Below are positions 14,378 to 22,615 of a stretch of DNA of 40,320 nt, one piece after another. The position numbers and the translations under genes are program-made. How positions within the stretch are numbered: position 1 is the stretch's first letter; every line of letters begins with the position of its first letter. The notes beneath the pieces are model-generated. The model searched no databases and was not told the DNA's origin. It saw nothing but the letters and a program-made list of their open reading frames with translations. The stretch is from assembly GCA_017395105.1 (NCBI GenBank), contig JAFPWD010000003.1, positions 1 through 40,320 on the forward strand, read 5' to 3'. The DNA is from Clostridia bacterium. Its GTDB lineage: Bacteria > Bacillota > Clostridia > Christensenellales > CAG-138.

Positions 14378-15790
14378 CTATTCGCCTGCGGATAAGGGAA
14401 GCATACCCCGCGCGGTGCGCATCAGCCTTTCTGGAGTGTTGTCCTTCGGGCGCACGGCGCAGTGTGCGAGCAGGCGTTTTTTGATCTGCGCAACGGCGGG
14501 GCCGGGCTCGATGCCGAGCCATTCCATGATGTCCGAGCCGGTGCAGTTCAGCTCGCTCTGCGAAAACGGAACGCCCTGCTCCTCCATCGCGTTAAGCACC
14601 CTTTCCCAGCGCGCCGCCGATGCAACCTCGCCCTTAATGATGCCCGAGCCGATGAAGTCCGCCCGCCTTATATCGCACATATTGCGGCTGTTTTTCCTTC
14701 CCCAGCGCACGAAGCTGCGCCTGAGGGTGCTTTCCTTTGCCGTGTTGTTCAGATCGAACATGTGGTGCCGAACGAGGAAGCAAACGTCGCCGATGGTTTT
14801 ATTATCGTATTTCAGCCGCCGAAGGATGGCTCTTGCTATCGACTCGCCCTCCGTGTCGTGCCCGTGCATAAGCCCCGTTTCGAGCTTTACCTTGGGCTTG
14901 CCAACGTCGTGCAGCAGCCCCGCAAGGCGCAGGGTCAGCTCGGGCGAAGCTTCGGCGCAGGAATGCAGGCAGTGATCGAGCACGTCGTAGCGATGATAAT
15001 TCGGCTTCTGCTCTATGCCTTCGCCGAGCGCAAGCTCGGGCAGTATAACGCCGATCGCGCCAACGCTTTTTAAAAGCTCAAGCTCGTGAATGACCTTTTC
15101 TGCCGATCTTTCGCCGTATTTAATATCCGCAAGCAGGATCTTGTTCAGCTCGTCCCTTATGCGCTCCGAGGAGATATCCGCAAGGTTTTTAATGAGCGAC
15201 TTGGCCGTGTCCATCGAGCGCTTCTCGATGCCGAAGCCGAGCTCTGCGGAGAAGCGCACAAGGCGCATTATCCTCAGCCCATCGTCGCCAAGAACGGTTC
15301 TCGGATCCTTCGAGGTGGTTCGGATAAGCCCCGCTTCAAGGTCGGAAAGGCCGCCGGTTGGATCGAGCACCTCGCCGGAAAGAACGCCGTAATAAAGCGC
15401 ATTTACCGAAAAATCGCGGCGGAAAGCATCCTCCTCGGGGGAGCTTGAAAAGCGGATCGCGCTCGGTCTGTGCGCACCGCCCTCGGAATAGGTATCGCTT
15501 CGGAAGGTGGTGTGCTCAAAGCGGTGTTCGCCGATATGCACCTCCACCATGCCGAAATCGATGCCCTTGGGAACGACCGTGAAGCCCTGCGCCTTACATA
15601 ACTCGATAATGCGGGTCGGCTCCATGGCGGAGCAGATATCGATATCGAAAACGGGGAGCGAAAGCAGCGAATTGCGAACCAGCCCACCCACGGCATAGAG
15701 CGAAAAGCCCTCCGAATCCATCAGCTTCGCAAGGGTAAAAAGCTCGCTTGGAATATTCTCTTTTATGCTTTCAAAACGAAATTGATTCAT
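14378..15790 (-). CDS. cca: CCA tRNA nucleotidyltransferase / poly(A) polymerase family, with HD domain
   Basis: This 470-residue class II nucleotidyltransferase adds or repairs the 3' CCA of tRNA. The head shows YAVGGLVRN (33-40) and the metal pair Asp49/Asp51 in VFDIDIC. RRDFSVNALYYG and DPTGGLSDLEAGLIRT follow, then the tRNA-binding body with RFSAELGFGIE. A C-terminal HD domain contains LAGLLHDVGKP. One oddity is that the usual GGxVRD motif reads RN here. The ATG at 15790 has no good ribosome site. A 9-codon reading frame (15787-15816) with AAGGAAAC before it ends in a TGA overlapping this ATG, and may couple translation. Confidence 0.9.
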   Translation of the reverse strand: MNQFRFESIKENIPSELFTLAKLMDSEGFSLYAVGGLVRNSLLSLPVFDIDICSAMEPTRIIELCKAQGFTVVPKGIDFGMVEVHIGEHRFEHTTFRSDTYSEGGAHRPSAIRFSSSPEEDAFRRDFSVNALYYGVLSGEVLDPTGGLSDLEAGLIRTTSKDPRTVLGDDGLRIMRLVRFSAELGFGIEKRSMDTAKSLIKNLADISSERIRDELNKILLADIKYGERSAEKVIHELELLKSVGAIGVILPELALGEGIEQKPNYHRYDVLDHCLHSCAEASPELTLRLAGLLHDVGKPKVKLETGLMHGHDTEGESIARAILRRLKYDNKTIGDVCFLVRHHMFDLNNTAKESTLRRSFVRWGRKNSRNMCDIRRADFIGSGIIKGEVASAARWERVLNAMEEQGVPFSQSELNCTGSDIMEWLGIEPGPAVAQIKKRLLAHCAVRPKDNTPERLMRTARGMLPLSAGE

Positions 15791-15825
15791 GGCTGATGCC
15801 GCTTGCTCGCCCGCATGTGTTTCCT

Positions 15826-16851
15826 TTATAAGTCCTGCTGAAGCACTTCCTTGAGGCCGCCGAGCTGCATGGTCTGCATTATGCGATAGCGATCCATTTG
15901 AAGATGCTTTTTCATCTGCATCGCTTCCTCGATGGGGAGCTCCACTATATAGCCGTCCTTGGTGGCGATAACGCAGTTGCTACGCCCCTCGTAAAGCGCC
16001 TTTACCGCCGTATAGCCCATGCGCGTTGCCATCTCCCTGTCCCTTGCGGTGGGCGTGCCGCCGCGCTGGATATGCCCAAGCACCGTAACGCGCGGCTCGA
16101 TGCCGATAGCCTCGTAGATGCGCCTGCCGATATCCACCGCGCTGCCCGCGCCTTCGGCAACAACGAGCATAAGATGCGTGTTGCCCGCGAGCCTTGCGGC
16201 TTGGATGAGCTCAACTATATCCTTTTGAAAATCGTATTTATGCTCGGGTATGAGCGCCGCAGTCGCACCCGTGGCAAGGCCAACGTAGAGCGCAAGATAG
16301 CCCGCGTTTCGACCCATTACCTCCACAACCGAGCAGCGCTCGTGCGCCTGCATGGTGTCGCGAAGCCTGTCGATGCAGTCCACGGCGGTGTTGCAGGCCG
16401 TATCGAAGCCGATGGTGTAGTTGGAGCAGTCCACGTCGTTGTCGATGGTTGCGGGTATGCCCACGACCGCAATGCCCTCCCTTGAGAGCTCGAGCGCGCC
16501 GCGGAAGGTGCCGTCGCCGCCTATAGCAACTATCGCCTCTATGCCGAGCATACGGCAGGTGGCCGCCGCCTTCGCCCTCCCCTCGGGGCGCATGAATTCT
16601 TCACTTCGGGCGGTATAGAGCATGGTGCCGCCGCGGGTGAGAATATGCTTAACGCTCTCGGTGCTGAGCATGGTGAAATCGGCGTTTATAAGCCCCTGCC
16701 AGCCGCGCCTTATGCCCACGCACTCGATATCGAGCGAGGCCGCCGTACGAACGACGGCGCGAACGGCAGCGTTCATGCCGGGTGCATCGCCGCCGCTGGT
16801 GAGCACGCCTATGCGCTTTATTCTTTTGATTCCGTTGTTGATGGTTTCCAT
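15826..16851 (-). CDS. pfkA: ATP-dependent 6-phosphofructokinase
   Basis: This 341-residue glycolytic enzyme phosphorylates fructose 6-phosphate. Motifs are GVLTSGGDAPGMNAAVR near the start, GGDGTFRGA for ATP and Mg binding, PATIDND with the catalytic Asp (usual form PKTIDND), MGRNAGYLAL, and HIQRGGTPTARDREMATRMG near residue 290. The GGDGT form favours ATP over pyrophosphate as donor. The ATG at 16851 was chosen over the upstream 16884 because GGAG lies 9 bases before it. It is followed after 35 bases by the CCA gene. The leader (16873-16929) can form a large ACGGCGGC/GCCGCCGT stem. Confidence 0.93.
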   Translation of the reverse strand: METINNGIKRIKRIGVLTSGGDAPGMNAAVRAVVRTAASLDIECVGIRRGWQGLINADFTMLSTESVKHILTRGGTMLYTARSEEFMRPEGRAKAAATCRMLGIEAIVAIGGDGTFRGALELSREGIAVVGIPATIDNDVDCSNYTIGFDTACNTAVDCIDRLRDTMQAHERCSVVEVMGRNAGYLALYVGLATGATAALIPEHKYDFQKDIVELIQAARLAGNTHLMLVVAEGAGSAVDIGRRIYEAIGIEPRVTVLGHIQRGGTPTARDREMATRMGYTAVKALYEGRSNCVIATKDGYIVELPIEEAMQMKKHLQMDRYRIMQTMQLGGLKEVLQQDL

Positions 16852-16872
16852 TTTTCGATCCTCCATAGCATC

Positions 16873-16929
16873 AAACGGCGGCAAAGCATCCTCGCGGTAT
16901 CCCTTACGCGAAGCGCTCCGCCGCCGTTT
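16873..16929. promoter_or_regulatory. Large inverted repeat in the pfkA leader
   Basis: AAACGGCGGC (16873-16882) is the reverse complement of GCCGCCGTTT (16920-16929), enclosing about 37 bases with an inner GCG/CGC-rich fold. It lies between the regulator gene stop and the pfkA ribosome site. On the minus strand no T-run follows. It may be a leader structure or a terminator for plus-strand readthrough. Confidence 0.4.
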
Positions 16930-16949
16930 TTATTTCGGTTAAAAGCAGT

Positions 16950-18080
16950 TTAGGGCTTAGTGATTATGGCCTTATAGCTTGCAAAGGCATTGTCTATGGT
17001 TTCCATGTTTACCATGTAGTAGGTGCGCCCTTCGCGCCTCTCTCTGAGCAGCAGCCCGCTTTCATACAGCGCGGAGAGATGCCTTGAAACATTGCCCGCG
17101 TTCATCTCAAGATGCTGCGCTATGCTCAAACAATAATCGGACTCCTTGTAAAGCTTGGTGAGTATTGCCATGCGCACGGGATCGGCGAGCGAGCGCATTA
17201 TCTCTGCAATGCGCTCCACGCGCTTCTCGGCAAAGGCGTGGGTGTATTCGGGGTGGACGGCCGCACCGATATAGAGCGCGGTCAGCTCGTCGGCACCATT
17301 GGGAACGTAGTCGAAGCCCCAGCCGAGCTCGTTGAAAATGAAAAGACTTACGCCGACATCAGTGGGCAGATTATGCTGGGTGTTTGCATCCATGCGCGCA
17401 AGCTCGAAAATCTGGGAGCTTGGGATATGGGCGAGATTGTATTCCCATCTGTTCGCAAGGCGCACGTAAACGGGAATGAGCTTCGGTCTGGCCTGCCTTA
17501 ACCTAAGCGAATACGGGCGAAGTATCGCGGCAAGCTTGTCGATATAATACTCGTGGTTATCCAGCGCGCGGAAGGAGTCCATCTTCGCCTTATGAGGATA
17601 ATCCATGTTGTAGATCTGCTCGAAAAGCGAGGGCATGGGTCGCCCCTGAGCGCTTGCGATCGAAATGCCGTAGCCCGTGAAGTCGAAAACCTCAATGCCG
17701 TCGCGCTTGACCGCCGTCCAGCGGCGCTTGGTTTCCTCGATCGCCTTCTCAAAATCCGTGTTGCGCATGCCCATCATCGAGAGCAGCAACACCCTTGCGA
17801 TGCAGTTGACCTCGGTGGGGTCGCCGGTGTCGAAGGGCTCAAAGAAGAATTTAACGTCATCGGATTTGATGTCGAGATCGGCGCAGGCGGAGTTTGTAAA
17901 CTGTTCCGCAAGCTTTGCATCGTTTTTAAGCTCGCGTATTTGGGTTTGGGAGAGAAGATCTCCGTATTTGCCGATAAGAGTGTCGGCTATCCGAATGTAG
18001 GAGTCCTTTCTATAGTAATTACTGACCATCCCGAAGGTTTCGTAAAGAACAACGGGCTCTCGAATCATTCTTGTTATCAT
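16950..18080 (-). CDS. Transcriptional regulator with C-terminal ArsR-like winged helix (paralogue 1)
   Basis: This 376-residue protein has an N-terminal domain of about 270 residues that I cannot name. It is soluble, with FFEPFDTGDPTEVNC and SLFEQIYNMDYPHKAKMD as its best conserved parts. The C-terminal winged HTH is at about 295-365: DPVRMAILTKL, then NAGNVSRHLSALYESGLL as recognition helix and REGRTYYMV as wing. It aligns end to end with the following paralogue (roughly half identical by eye). The second ATG (18080) fits the AGAGGA ribosome site better than the ATG at 18086. ArsR-type domains usually repress and respond to metals or metabolites, but the large N-terminus is not the usual ArsR build. 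Confidence 0.8.
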   Translation of the reverse strand: MITRMIREPVVLYETFGMVSNYYRKDSYIRIADTLIGKYGDLLSQTQIRELKNDAKLAEQFTNSACADLDIKSDDVKFFFEPFDTGDPTEVNCIARVLLLSMMGMRNTDFEKAIEETKRRWTAVKRDGIEVFDFTGYGISIASAQGRPMPSLFEQIYNMDYPHKAKMDSFRALDNHEYYIDKLAAILRPYSLRLRQARPKLIPVYVRLANRWEYNLAHIPSSQIFELARMDANTQHNLPTDVGVSLFIFNELGWGFDYVPNGADELTALYIGAAVHPEYTHAFAEKRVERIAEIMRSLADPVRMAILTKLYKESDYCLSIAQHLEMNAGNVSRHLSALYESGLLLRERREGRTYYMVNMETIDNAFASYKAIITKP

Positions 18081-18158
18081 GCACATTTCCTCTCTTTCCG
18101 TGCATATAATGCCGAGATACAGCGAGAATACCTCAGCGCAAGCTGCTTATTCAATTAT

Positions 18159-18187
18159 ATTATATCACAGCAACAGCTGTATTGCAA
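18159..18187 (-). promoter_or_regulatory. Promoter TTGCAA-N17-TATAAT with inverted repeat
   Basis: Minus-strand TTGCAA (18182-18187), a 17-base spacer and TATAAT (18159-18164) lie about 80 bases before paralogue 1. The spacer contains the palindromic ACAGCTGT element, a possible operator. Confidence 0.65.
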
Positions 18188-18249
18188 CTCTTTGAAATGA
18201 GTTTCTAATAAATAAAGCTGCCGGCAGGCTTGCATGGCAGCACATATTT

Positions 18250-18285
18250 CAAGCAAAAGGGCTTCGCAGCAAAACGCGAAGCCCG
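18250..18285 (-). terminator. Terminator after ArsR-like paralogue 2
   Basis: GGGCTTCGC (18259-18267) pairs with GCGAAGCCC (18276-18284). On the minus strand TTTTGCTTG follows. Confidence 0.7.
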
Positions 18286-18296
18286 ATCATTGGGTT

Positions 18297-19427
18297 TTAC
18301 GGTTTGTTGATATTGGAAAGATAGGAGTCGAAGGTGCGCTTTATAGCATCGTAATTTATGCCGAAATAGATCCTGCCGTCGCGCTTCTCCCTGAAAACGA
18401 GCCCGTTTTCATAAAGCTGAGTCAGATGCCTTGAAACGTTGCCGGGGTTCAAGTCCATGGTTTGGGAGATATTCAGGCAGTAATCGGGATTCTTTTGAAG
18501 CCTTGCGAGTATCGCCATCCTAACGGGATCGGCGAGCGCCTTCAGCCTGTCGGCAATACTCTCGGCCTGCTGCTCCTTGAAGGCGATCGTGTATTCGGGA
18601 TAGAGCGCAATGCCTATGTAGAGCGTGGTAAGCTCGTGCGGAGAGGCGGGAATATCGTCGAAGCACTTGCCGATCTCGTTGAAAAGAAAAAGGCTGACGG
18701 CCGCTTCGGTGAGCATGTGAATCTGCGTTTTTTCATCGATGCGCAGAAGCGTGAACACCTGCTCGGCGGGCATATTCCGAAGATACTGCTCCCAATTATC
18801 GGCCATGAAGGCGTAGATGGGATTGAGCTTGTCAAGATTTTCCTGCATGCGAAGCGCATACGGGCGCATGATATCTGCAAGCTTGTCGATATAGTATTCG
18901 TGTTTTTCAAGGACACGGAAGGTGTCCATCTTTGCCTTCTGGGGATAGTCAAGCGCATAGATCTGCTCGAAGAGCGAAGGCAGCGACCGCCCGTTCGCGC
19001 TCTCAAAGTTCATGCCGTGCATGTGGAATTCAAGCACCTCAAGACCGGAGCTTTTAACCTCGCTCCAGCGTCTTTTGGTTTCCTCTATTGCTTCATCGAA
19101 ACCATTTTTTTTAAGCCCGATTATCGAGAGCAGAAGCACTCTGGCAACGCAGTTAAGCTCAGCGGGATCGCCTGTTTCAAAGGGCTCGAAGAAGAATTTG
19201 CAATCTTCGGATTCGCGATCCAGATCGAAGCAGATAGCGTTCATGAACTGATCAGCGATAGCCGCGTTGCTCCTCAGCTCGTTTACCTGGCTATCGGAAA
19301 GTGCGACGCCGTATTTGGTAATCAGCGTATCGGCCGTAGCGGTATATGAATCATTTCGGAAATACTTGCATAGCATGCCCAATGTCTCGAAAAGTATTAC
19401 CGGCTCGCGCAGCATTCTTACTACCAT
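18297..19427 (-). CDS. Transcriptional regulator with C-terminal ArsR-like winged helix (paralogue 2)
   Basis: This 376-residue protein is a tandem paralogue of the 16950-18080 product. The N-terminal domain has the same blocks (REPVILFETLGM, FFEPFETGDPAELNC, EAIEETKRRW, SLFEQIYALDYPQKAKMD, HEYYIDKLADIMRPYAL). The C-terminal winged HTH shows DPVRMAILARL, NPGNVSRHLTQLYENGLV and RDGRIYFG. GGAAGGG lies 8 bases before the ATG. It has its own promoter and terminator, so the two paralogues are separate units with matching promoters. No adjacent target gene (metal pump, enzyme) is evident, so the regulated pathway is unknown. Confidence 0.8.
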   Translation of the reverse strand: MVVRMLREPVILFETLGMLCKYFRNDSYTATADTLITKYGVALSDSQVNELRSNAAIADQFMNAICFDLDRESEDCKFFFEPFETGDPAELNCVARVLLLSIIGLKKNGFDEAIEETKRRWSEVKSSGLEVLEFHMHGMNFESANGRSLPSLFEQIYALDYPQKAKMDTFRVLEKHEYYIDKLADIMRPYALRMQENLDKLNPIYAFMADNWEQYLRNMPAEQVFTLLRIDEKTQIHMLTEAAVSLFLFNEIGKCFDDIPASPHELTTLYIGIALYPEYTIAFKEQQAESIADRLKALADPVRMAILARLQKNPDYCLNISQTMDLNPGNVSRHLTQLYENGLVFREKRDGRIYFGINYDAIKRTFDSYLSNINKP

Positions 19428-19474
19428 AACGAAATCCCTTCCATTTTAATGTTAGCCTAGTATTCTACGAGTAT

Positions 19475-19503
19475 ATTGTATCATGTCGGGGAATTTATTG
19501 CAA
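19475..19503 (-). promoter_or_regulatory. Promoter TTGCAA-N17-TACAAT
   Basis: Minus-strand TTGCAA (19498-19503), a 17-base spacer and TACAAT (19475-19480) lie about 47 bases before paralogue 2. The -35 is identical to that of paralogue 1. Confidence 0.65.
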
Positions 19504-19620
19504 CACTCCAATTCGCATTTTTGCGATATTTTGAATCTTTTTTGCATTTTTAATCAATTCTGCCCAAGCTGAGGCCGCCTTGGGAACGATGAGAAGCGGT
19601 GGGAAAGGAAGACAAACGGC

Positions 19621-19649
19621 TTGATTATTCCGCAAGTCTTTGATATAAT
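19621..19649 (+). promoter_or_regulatory. Promoter TTGATT-N17-TATAAT
   Basis: TTGATT (19621-19626), a 17-base spacer and an extended TGATATAAT (-10 at 19644-19649) stand far upstream of the lipoprotein gene at 19893. Confidence 0.55.
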
Positions 19650-19892
19650 TTTCAGCTGAAGAAGCATTGGGCGGCCGATATCGGAGAATGCTGAATAACG
19701 AATGAATGCGCTTTGATTTTCCGCGGGATCTCCGAGGAAAATTCGCTTCATATCGCGCTCGGCGTTCTTTTGCGGAGCGGCTGTTTCCCAAATAGGAATA
19801 AGAAACGCGAACCCGAGCTTCGATCGAAAAAGGCGCATTCGCCCGTAAAGCGTTCGGCGGATCCGCAGGCCTTGTAAAGAAAGGGAAGAATT

Positions 19893-20468
19893 ATGAAAAA
19901 ATTTATTAAGCTTTTGGCTCTCTCTCTCTCGGTGATATTCGCGCTTGCGGCGCTTGCCTGCGCGGGCGGGGGCGAAAGCAATACCACACAGCCGCCGAAC
20001 ACGCCGCATCGCGAGGCGTGGATGCCGCCCATCAAATGGCAGAGCCTCGGCGATACCGAGGTGCTTAAGATATCGGCGATGGGCAGCGAAAAAAACTACA
20101 CCGGCGCCGAGCTTTGGGCGCTCGATCGCGGCCAGATCGTGGGCTGGGACGATGCTGATGAAACCGCGCGCGGCGGCAAACCCATGTACTTCATCGGCGT
20201 TTATATGAAGAGCCTTATTTACGCCGCAAGCGGCACGATAGAATATGAGAACTTCAAAACCTTCAAGCTTATCGACGTGGACGGCAAGGAGACCGACCTT
20301 CTTAAAGAGCTCGAGGGCGTGAACCTGCTTGAAAGCGTGCTCGCGCTTCAGCGCGGCGGCATCGAGCCCGATGCGGAGGCCGGCTGTATGCTCGTTCTCA
20401 AGAGCGCGGACGGCGACGATCAGCACAATAAGATATTCAAGGGAATAAAGCAGATTGTGATAGGGTAA
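19893..20468 (+). CDS. Putative lipoprotein of unknown function
   Basis: This 191-residue protein has an N-terminal signal sequence (KKFIKLLALSLSVIFALAAL) ending in a lipobox LACAG with Cys near 23, so it is anchored outside the cytoplasmic membrane. A short Gly/Ser/Asn/Pro spacer follows, then a domain of about 140 residues with mixed strands (VLKISAMGSEKNYTGAELW, YENFKTFKLIDVDGKETDL). It may be a small-ligand or beta-sandwich module, but I cannot place it in a family. AAGGGAAG precedes the ATG. It is convergent with the lipoprotein gene at 20732, with two copies of the dispersed repeat between them. Confidence 0.75.
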   Translation: MKKFIKLLALSLSVIFALAALACAGGGESNTTQPPNTPHREAWMPPIKWQSLGDTEVLKISAMGSEKNYTGAELWALDRGQIVGWDDADETARGGKPMYFIGVYMKSLIYAASGTIEYENFKTFKLIDVDGKETDLLKELEGVNLLESVLALQRGGIEPDAEAGCMLVLKSADGDDQHNKIFKGIKQIVIG

Positions 20469-20479
20469 GGACTCGGTCA

Positions 20480-20520
20480 GTAAATAGTGAATAATGAATA
20501 GTTGAGGTGCAAATAGCGCT
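20480..20520 (+). repeat. Dispersed 3'-end repeat, copy C
   Basis: GTAAATAGTGAATAATGAATAG followed by TTGAGGTG lies 11 bases after the lipoprotein stop, in the sense orientation. The hairpin part is degenerate compared with other copies. Confidence 0.6.
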
Positions 20521-20604
20521 TCGGCGGTATTTGTTTTGGTTTATTTTTTATAATAGAATGATGTTGTTAACCGATCGCGGAGCGCGGCACAAGCCGAAAG
20601 ATCA

Positions 20605-20668
20605 AGAAATTTCGCAGGAATTTCCATCTCAATTATTCACTCTTCGGCAATCACTATTCATTTATAAA
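20605..20668 (-). repeat. Dispersed 3'-end repeat, copy D
   Basis: Inverted relative to copy C and in the sense orientation of the minus-strand lipoprotein gene. It contains GAATAGTGATT, a 16-base insert, GTGAATAATTGAGATGG and the GAAATTCC/GAAATTTC hairpin. It lies beyond that gene's terminator. Confidence 0.6.
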
Positions 20669-20700
20669 AAACGAAACGGGGCGACGGATCGCCCCGTTTG
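20668..20700 (-). terminator. Terminator after the 20732 lipoprotein gene
   Basis: A perfect AAACGGGGCGA/TCGCCCCGTTT-type stem (20674-20699) is followed on the minus strand by CGTTTTTTAT. Confidence 0.8.
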
Positions 20701-20731
20701 CCGCTTTCGCCTACGGCACAAGCATAGTCAG

Positions 20732-21262
20732 TCAATCCGCTGCCGCAGGCAGAAGCATGTTTCCGCCGGGGAAAACGAACAGCACCCGCGAAAGCTCGCC
20801 ATCGCCTTGGAGCACCACGCGGTACGCCTGTCTGCCCTCAAAAAGCGCGTGCGTTACGGACTGAATGGTGTGCTCCGGAAACTCCCTGCCGATATGCGCC
20901 GCGATCTCGGGTATCTCCGAGGGATCGATAACGCGCCCTTCCATAAAGCCGTCGATAAGCTCATCTGTGCCCGGGGTGGTGCTCGGGTAAAAGGACGAGT
21001 CGGGGCTCATATCGGGGGAGAGTGAAGGCTCCGCGCTCATATCGGGCGAGGGTGAAACCGAGGGAGCTGCGCTCGGTGAAGCGCTTGGGGACGTGCTCGG
21101 CGAGGCCGAGGGCTGAAGCATGCCGCTTCTTGTTGCATCCACGGTGGGGCTTGCGCTTGGCGAGGGCGTGGTTTTGCCCGTGTCCTTCGTGGAGCAGGCA
21201 AGGCCACCCAAAACAGCAAGCGCGAAAAATCCCGCCGCGATCAAACTTATGATCCTTTTCAT
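20732..21262 (-). CDS. Putative lipoprotein with Ser/Pro-rich linker
   Basis: This 176-residue protein has a signal sequence with lipobox GGLACS (Cys near 23), then a linker of about 80 residues made of PSASPS-type repeats, as in wall-spanning lipoproteins. A small C-terminal domain of about 70 residues begins DELIDGFMEGRVIDPSEIPEI. Its sequence (HTIQSVTHALFEGRQAYRVVLQGDGELSRVLFVFPGG) suggests a small alpha/beta module of the PepSY-like size class, but that is only a guess. The ATG at 21262 follows GGAGGCAAT. The longer reading from 21289 has no ribosome site. Confidence 0.75.
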   Translation of the reverse strand: MKRIISLIAAGFFALAVLGGLACSTKDTGKTTPSPSASPTVDATRSGMLQPSASPSTSPSASPSAAPSVSPSPDMSAEPSLSPDMSPDSSFYPSTTPGTDELIDGFMEGRVIDPSEIPEIAAHIGREFPEHTIQSVTHALFEGRQAYRVVLQGDGELSRVLFVFPGGNMLLPAAAD

Positions 21263-21406
21263 ATTGCCTCCGAAAACAAGCCGTTTCATGGATCGATAAA
21301 ACGGCAGAATAAGCGGCTTTGAACCGCCAAACTTATTATGGCGCGAAACGTGCGGAAAGATACGGAGATGAAATATGGCTTTTTAATTAAATCTGTATGG
21401 AAATGC

Positions 21407-21435
21407 TTGACAGGCATGAAAAAACAAGCTAACCT
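21407..21435 (+). promoter_or_regulatory. Promoter TTGACA-N17-TAACCT
   Basis: TTGACA (21407-21412), a 17-base spacer and TAACCT (21430-21435) lie about 63 bases before the lipoprotein ATG at 21499. Confidence 0.55.
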
Positions 21436-21498
21436 AAAAGCATGCTGCGAATGATAGCGGAAGGTTTTTTTGATCGTACTTCACAGAAAGGTAAAATT

Positions 21499-22425
21499 AT
21501 GAAAAAATCAAAACACATTTTTATGCTTCTGCTCGCCGCGCTGCTCTTATTGGCGGCGGCATGCAATAGCAGGCAGGGCGATACGGGGCTTGTGAAGCAG
21601 ACGGGCGAGCCGACAAGCGCGGAGCCGATAACCGATGCGCCGACAACTATGCCCGACCTTACCCGCGCTCCAACGCAGGAGCCGATGCAGGAGCCAACTC
21701 CGGAGACGACGGACGAGCTCGAAAAGGGGATGCCGAGCAGGGAGTGGCTTATTGATGATGCTTGGGAAATAGCAAAGAGGATCGGCGATATTCACGGAAT
21801 TGAGCTTAAAAAGGAGCTTGTTGAAGTGCGGAATACGTCCTCGTGCTCGGTATCATTCTATTCGGAGCGCAGAGATGACGGATCCGGGTGCGGCATCTAT
21901 TTGAGCTATGATAGAAATGCCGAAGGAGAATTCTGCGTATCGCTGAGTCAATCGACAAATCACTATCCCGAGGAGCCGGGTTGGTATAATGAAACCTATG
22001 ATTTCAAGCGTTGGCGCGAGGAGTTCAATAACAGAGAGATCGTTGTTACTGTCGATGACCTTGTAAACGCGGGCTGCACGGAAACCGAAGGCGAAGAATA
22101 CATGGAGGCGGTGGGTAGATGCTATGCCAAGAAGCTTGCGTTGCTGTTTTCCGAAAACGCGCCCGAGGGCTTCCCTGCACGCTGCCGCGATGCAAGGCTT
22201 GTGAAATGCAGCTATGATGCGGCATCGGGGGAACATTCGGTTTTACTCGCGGTTGTGCCGGAGGATATCTGCGTTTTCAATGCATACTATGACGACTTTT
22301 GCAGATTCTATGATGGATTGGACGATCCCGAGCTTTGGGGGTGGCTTGATTATGCCGGAACCGTAAAGCTTGAGCTTGTGAACGGAAGTTGGGTAGGCAG
22401 GGCGTGCCTTGATATGGGCGGCTGA
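21499..22425 (+). CDS. Putative lipoprotein of unknown function
   Basis: This 308-residue protein has a signal peptide (KKSKHIFMLLLAALLLLAA) with lipobox AAAC at about 19-22. A Thr/Pro/Glu-rich spacer (about 30-75, with TQEPMQEPTPE) follows, then an acidic domain of about 230 residues. That domain contains several Cys (including SSCSVSF and CCY-free single Cys) and many Tyr and Trp. I recognise no family. The ATG at 21499 was chosen because AAAGG lies before it and the signal peptide begins there; the upstream extension from 21442 is not signal-like. It is monocistronic, with its own promoter and terminator. Confidence 0.75.
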   Translation: MKKSKHIFMLLLAALLLLAAACNSRQGDTGLVKQTGEPTSAEPITDAPTTMPDLTRAPTQEPMQEPTPETTDELEKGMPSREWLIDDAWEIAKRIGDIHGIELKKELVEVRNTSSCSVSFYSERRDDGSGCGIYLSYDRNAEGEFCVSLSQSTNHYPEEPGWYNETYDFKRWREEFNNREIVVTVDDLVNAGCTETEGEEYMEAVGRCYAKKLALLFSENAPEGFPARCRDARLVKCSYDAASGEHSVLLAVVPEDICVFNAYYDDFCRFYDGLDDPELWGWLDYAGTVKLELVNGSWVGRACLDMGG

Positions 22426-22453
22426 TGCGGCATAAAACCGAATATGCATTTGA

Positions 22454-22478
22454 GCGGCGGCGAACCCGCCGCTTTTTT
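22454..22478 (+). terminator. Terminator after the 21499 lipoprotein gene
   Basis: GCGGCGG and CCGCCGC form a stem with a 5-base loop, followed by TTTTTT. Confidence 0.8.
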
Positions 22479-22499
22479 GCGCAGTTTTGTTTTCACGCC

Positions 22500-22528
22500 T
22501 TGTATTTCCCGTTTTCAGATGCTATAAT
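22500..22528 (+). promoter_or_regulatory. Promoter TTGTAT-N17-TATAAT
   Basis: TTGTAT (22500-22505), a 17-base spacer and TATAAT (22523-22528) lie about 88 bases before the dipeptidase ATG. Confidence 0.6.
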
Positions 22529-22615
22529 ACATATATGATAAAATTGGGCGAAATGCGGGGTGTTTTATGATATAAAAACGCAAAGCCGCCTTCCGCCGTC
22601 AAAGGAGCAGATAAA

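Larger units (their letters stand above)
19428..19892. other. Divergent intergenic region with long leader
   Basis: This 465-base gap holds two promoters pointing outward. Past the plus-strand promoter, about 240 bases lie before the lipoprotein ATG at 19893. That leader has foldback segments (for example TTTTCC/GGAAAA near 19718-19742) but no recognisable riboswitch core and no convincing ORF. Confidence 0.5.
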
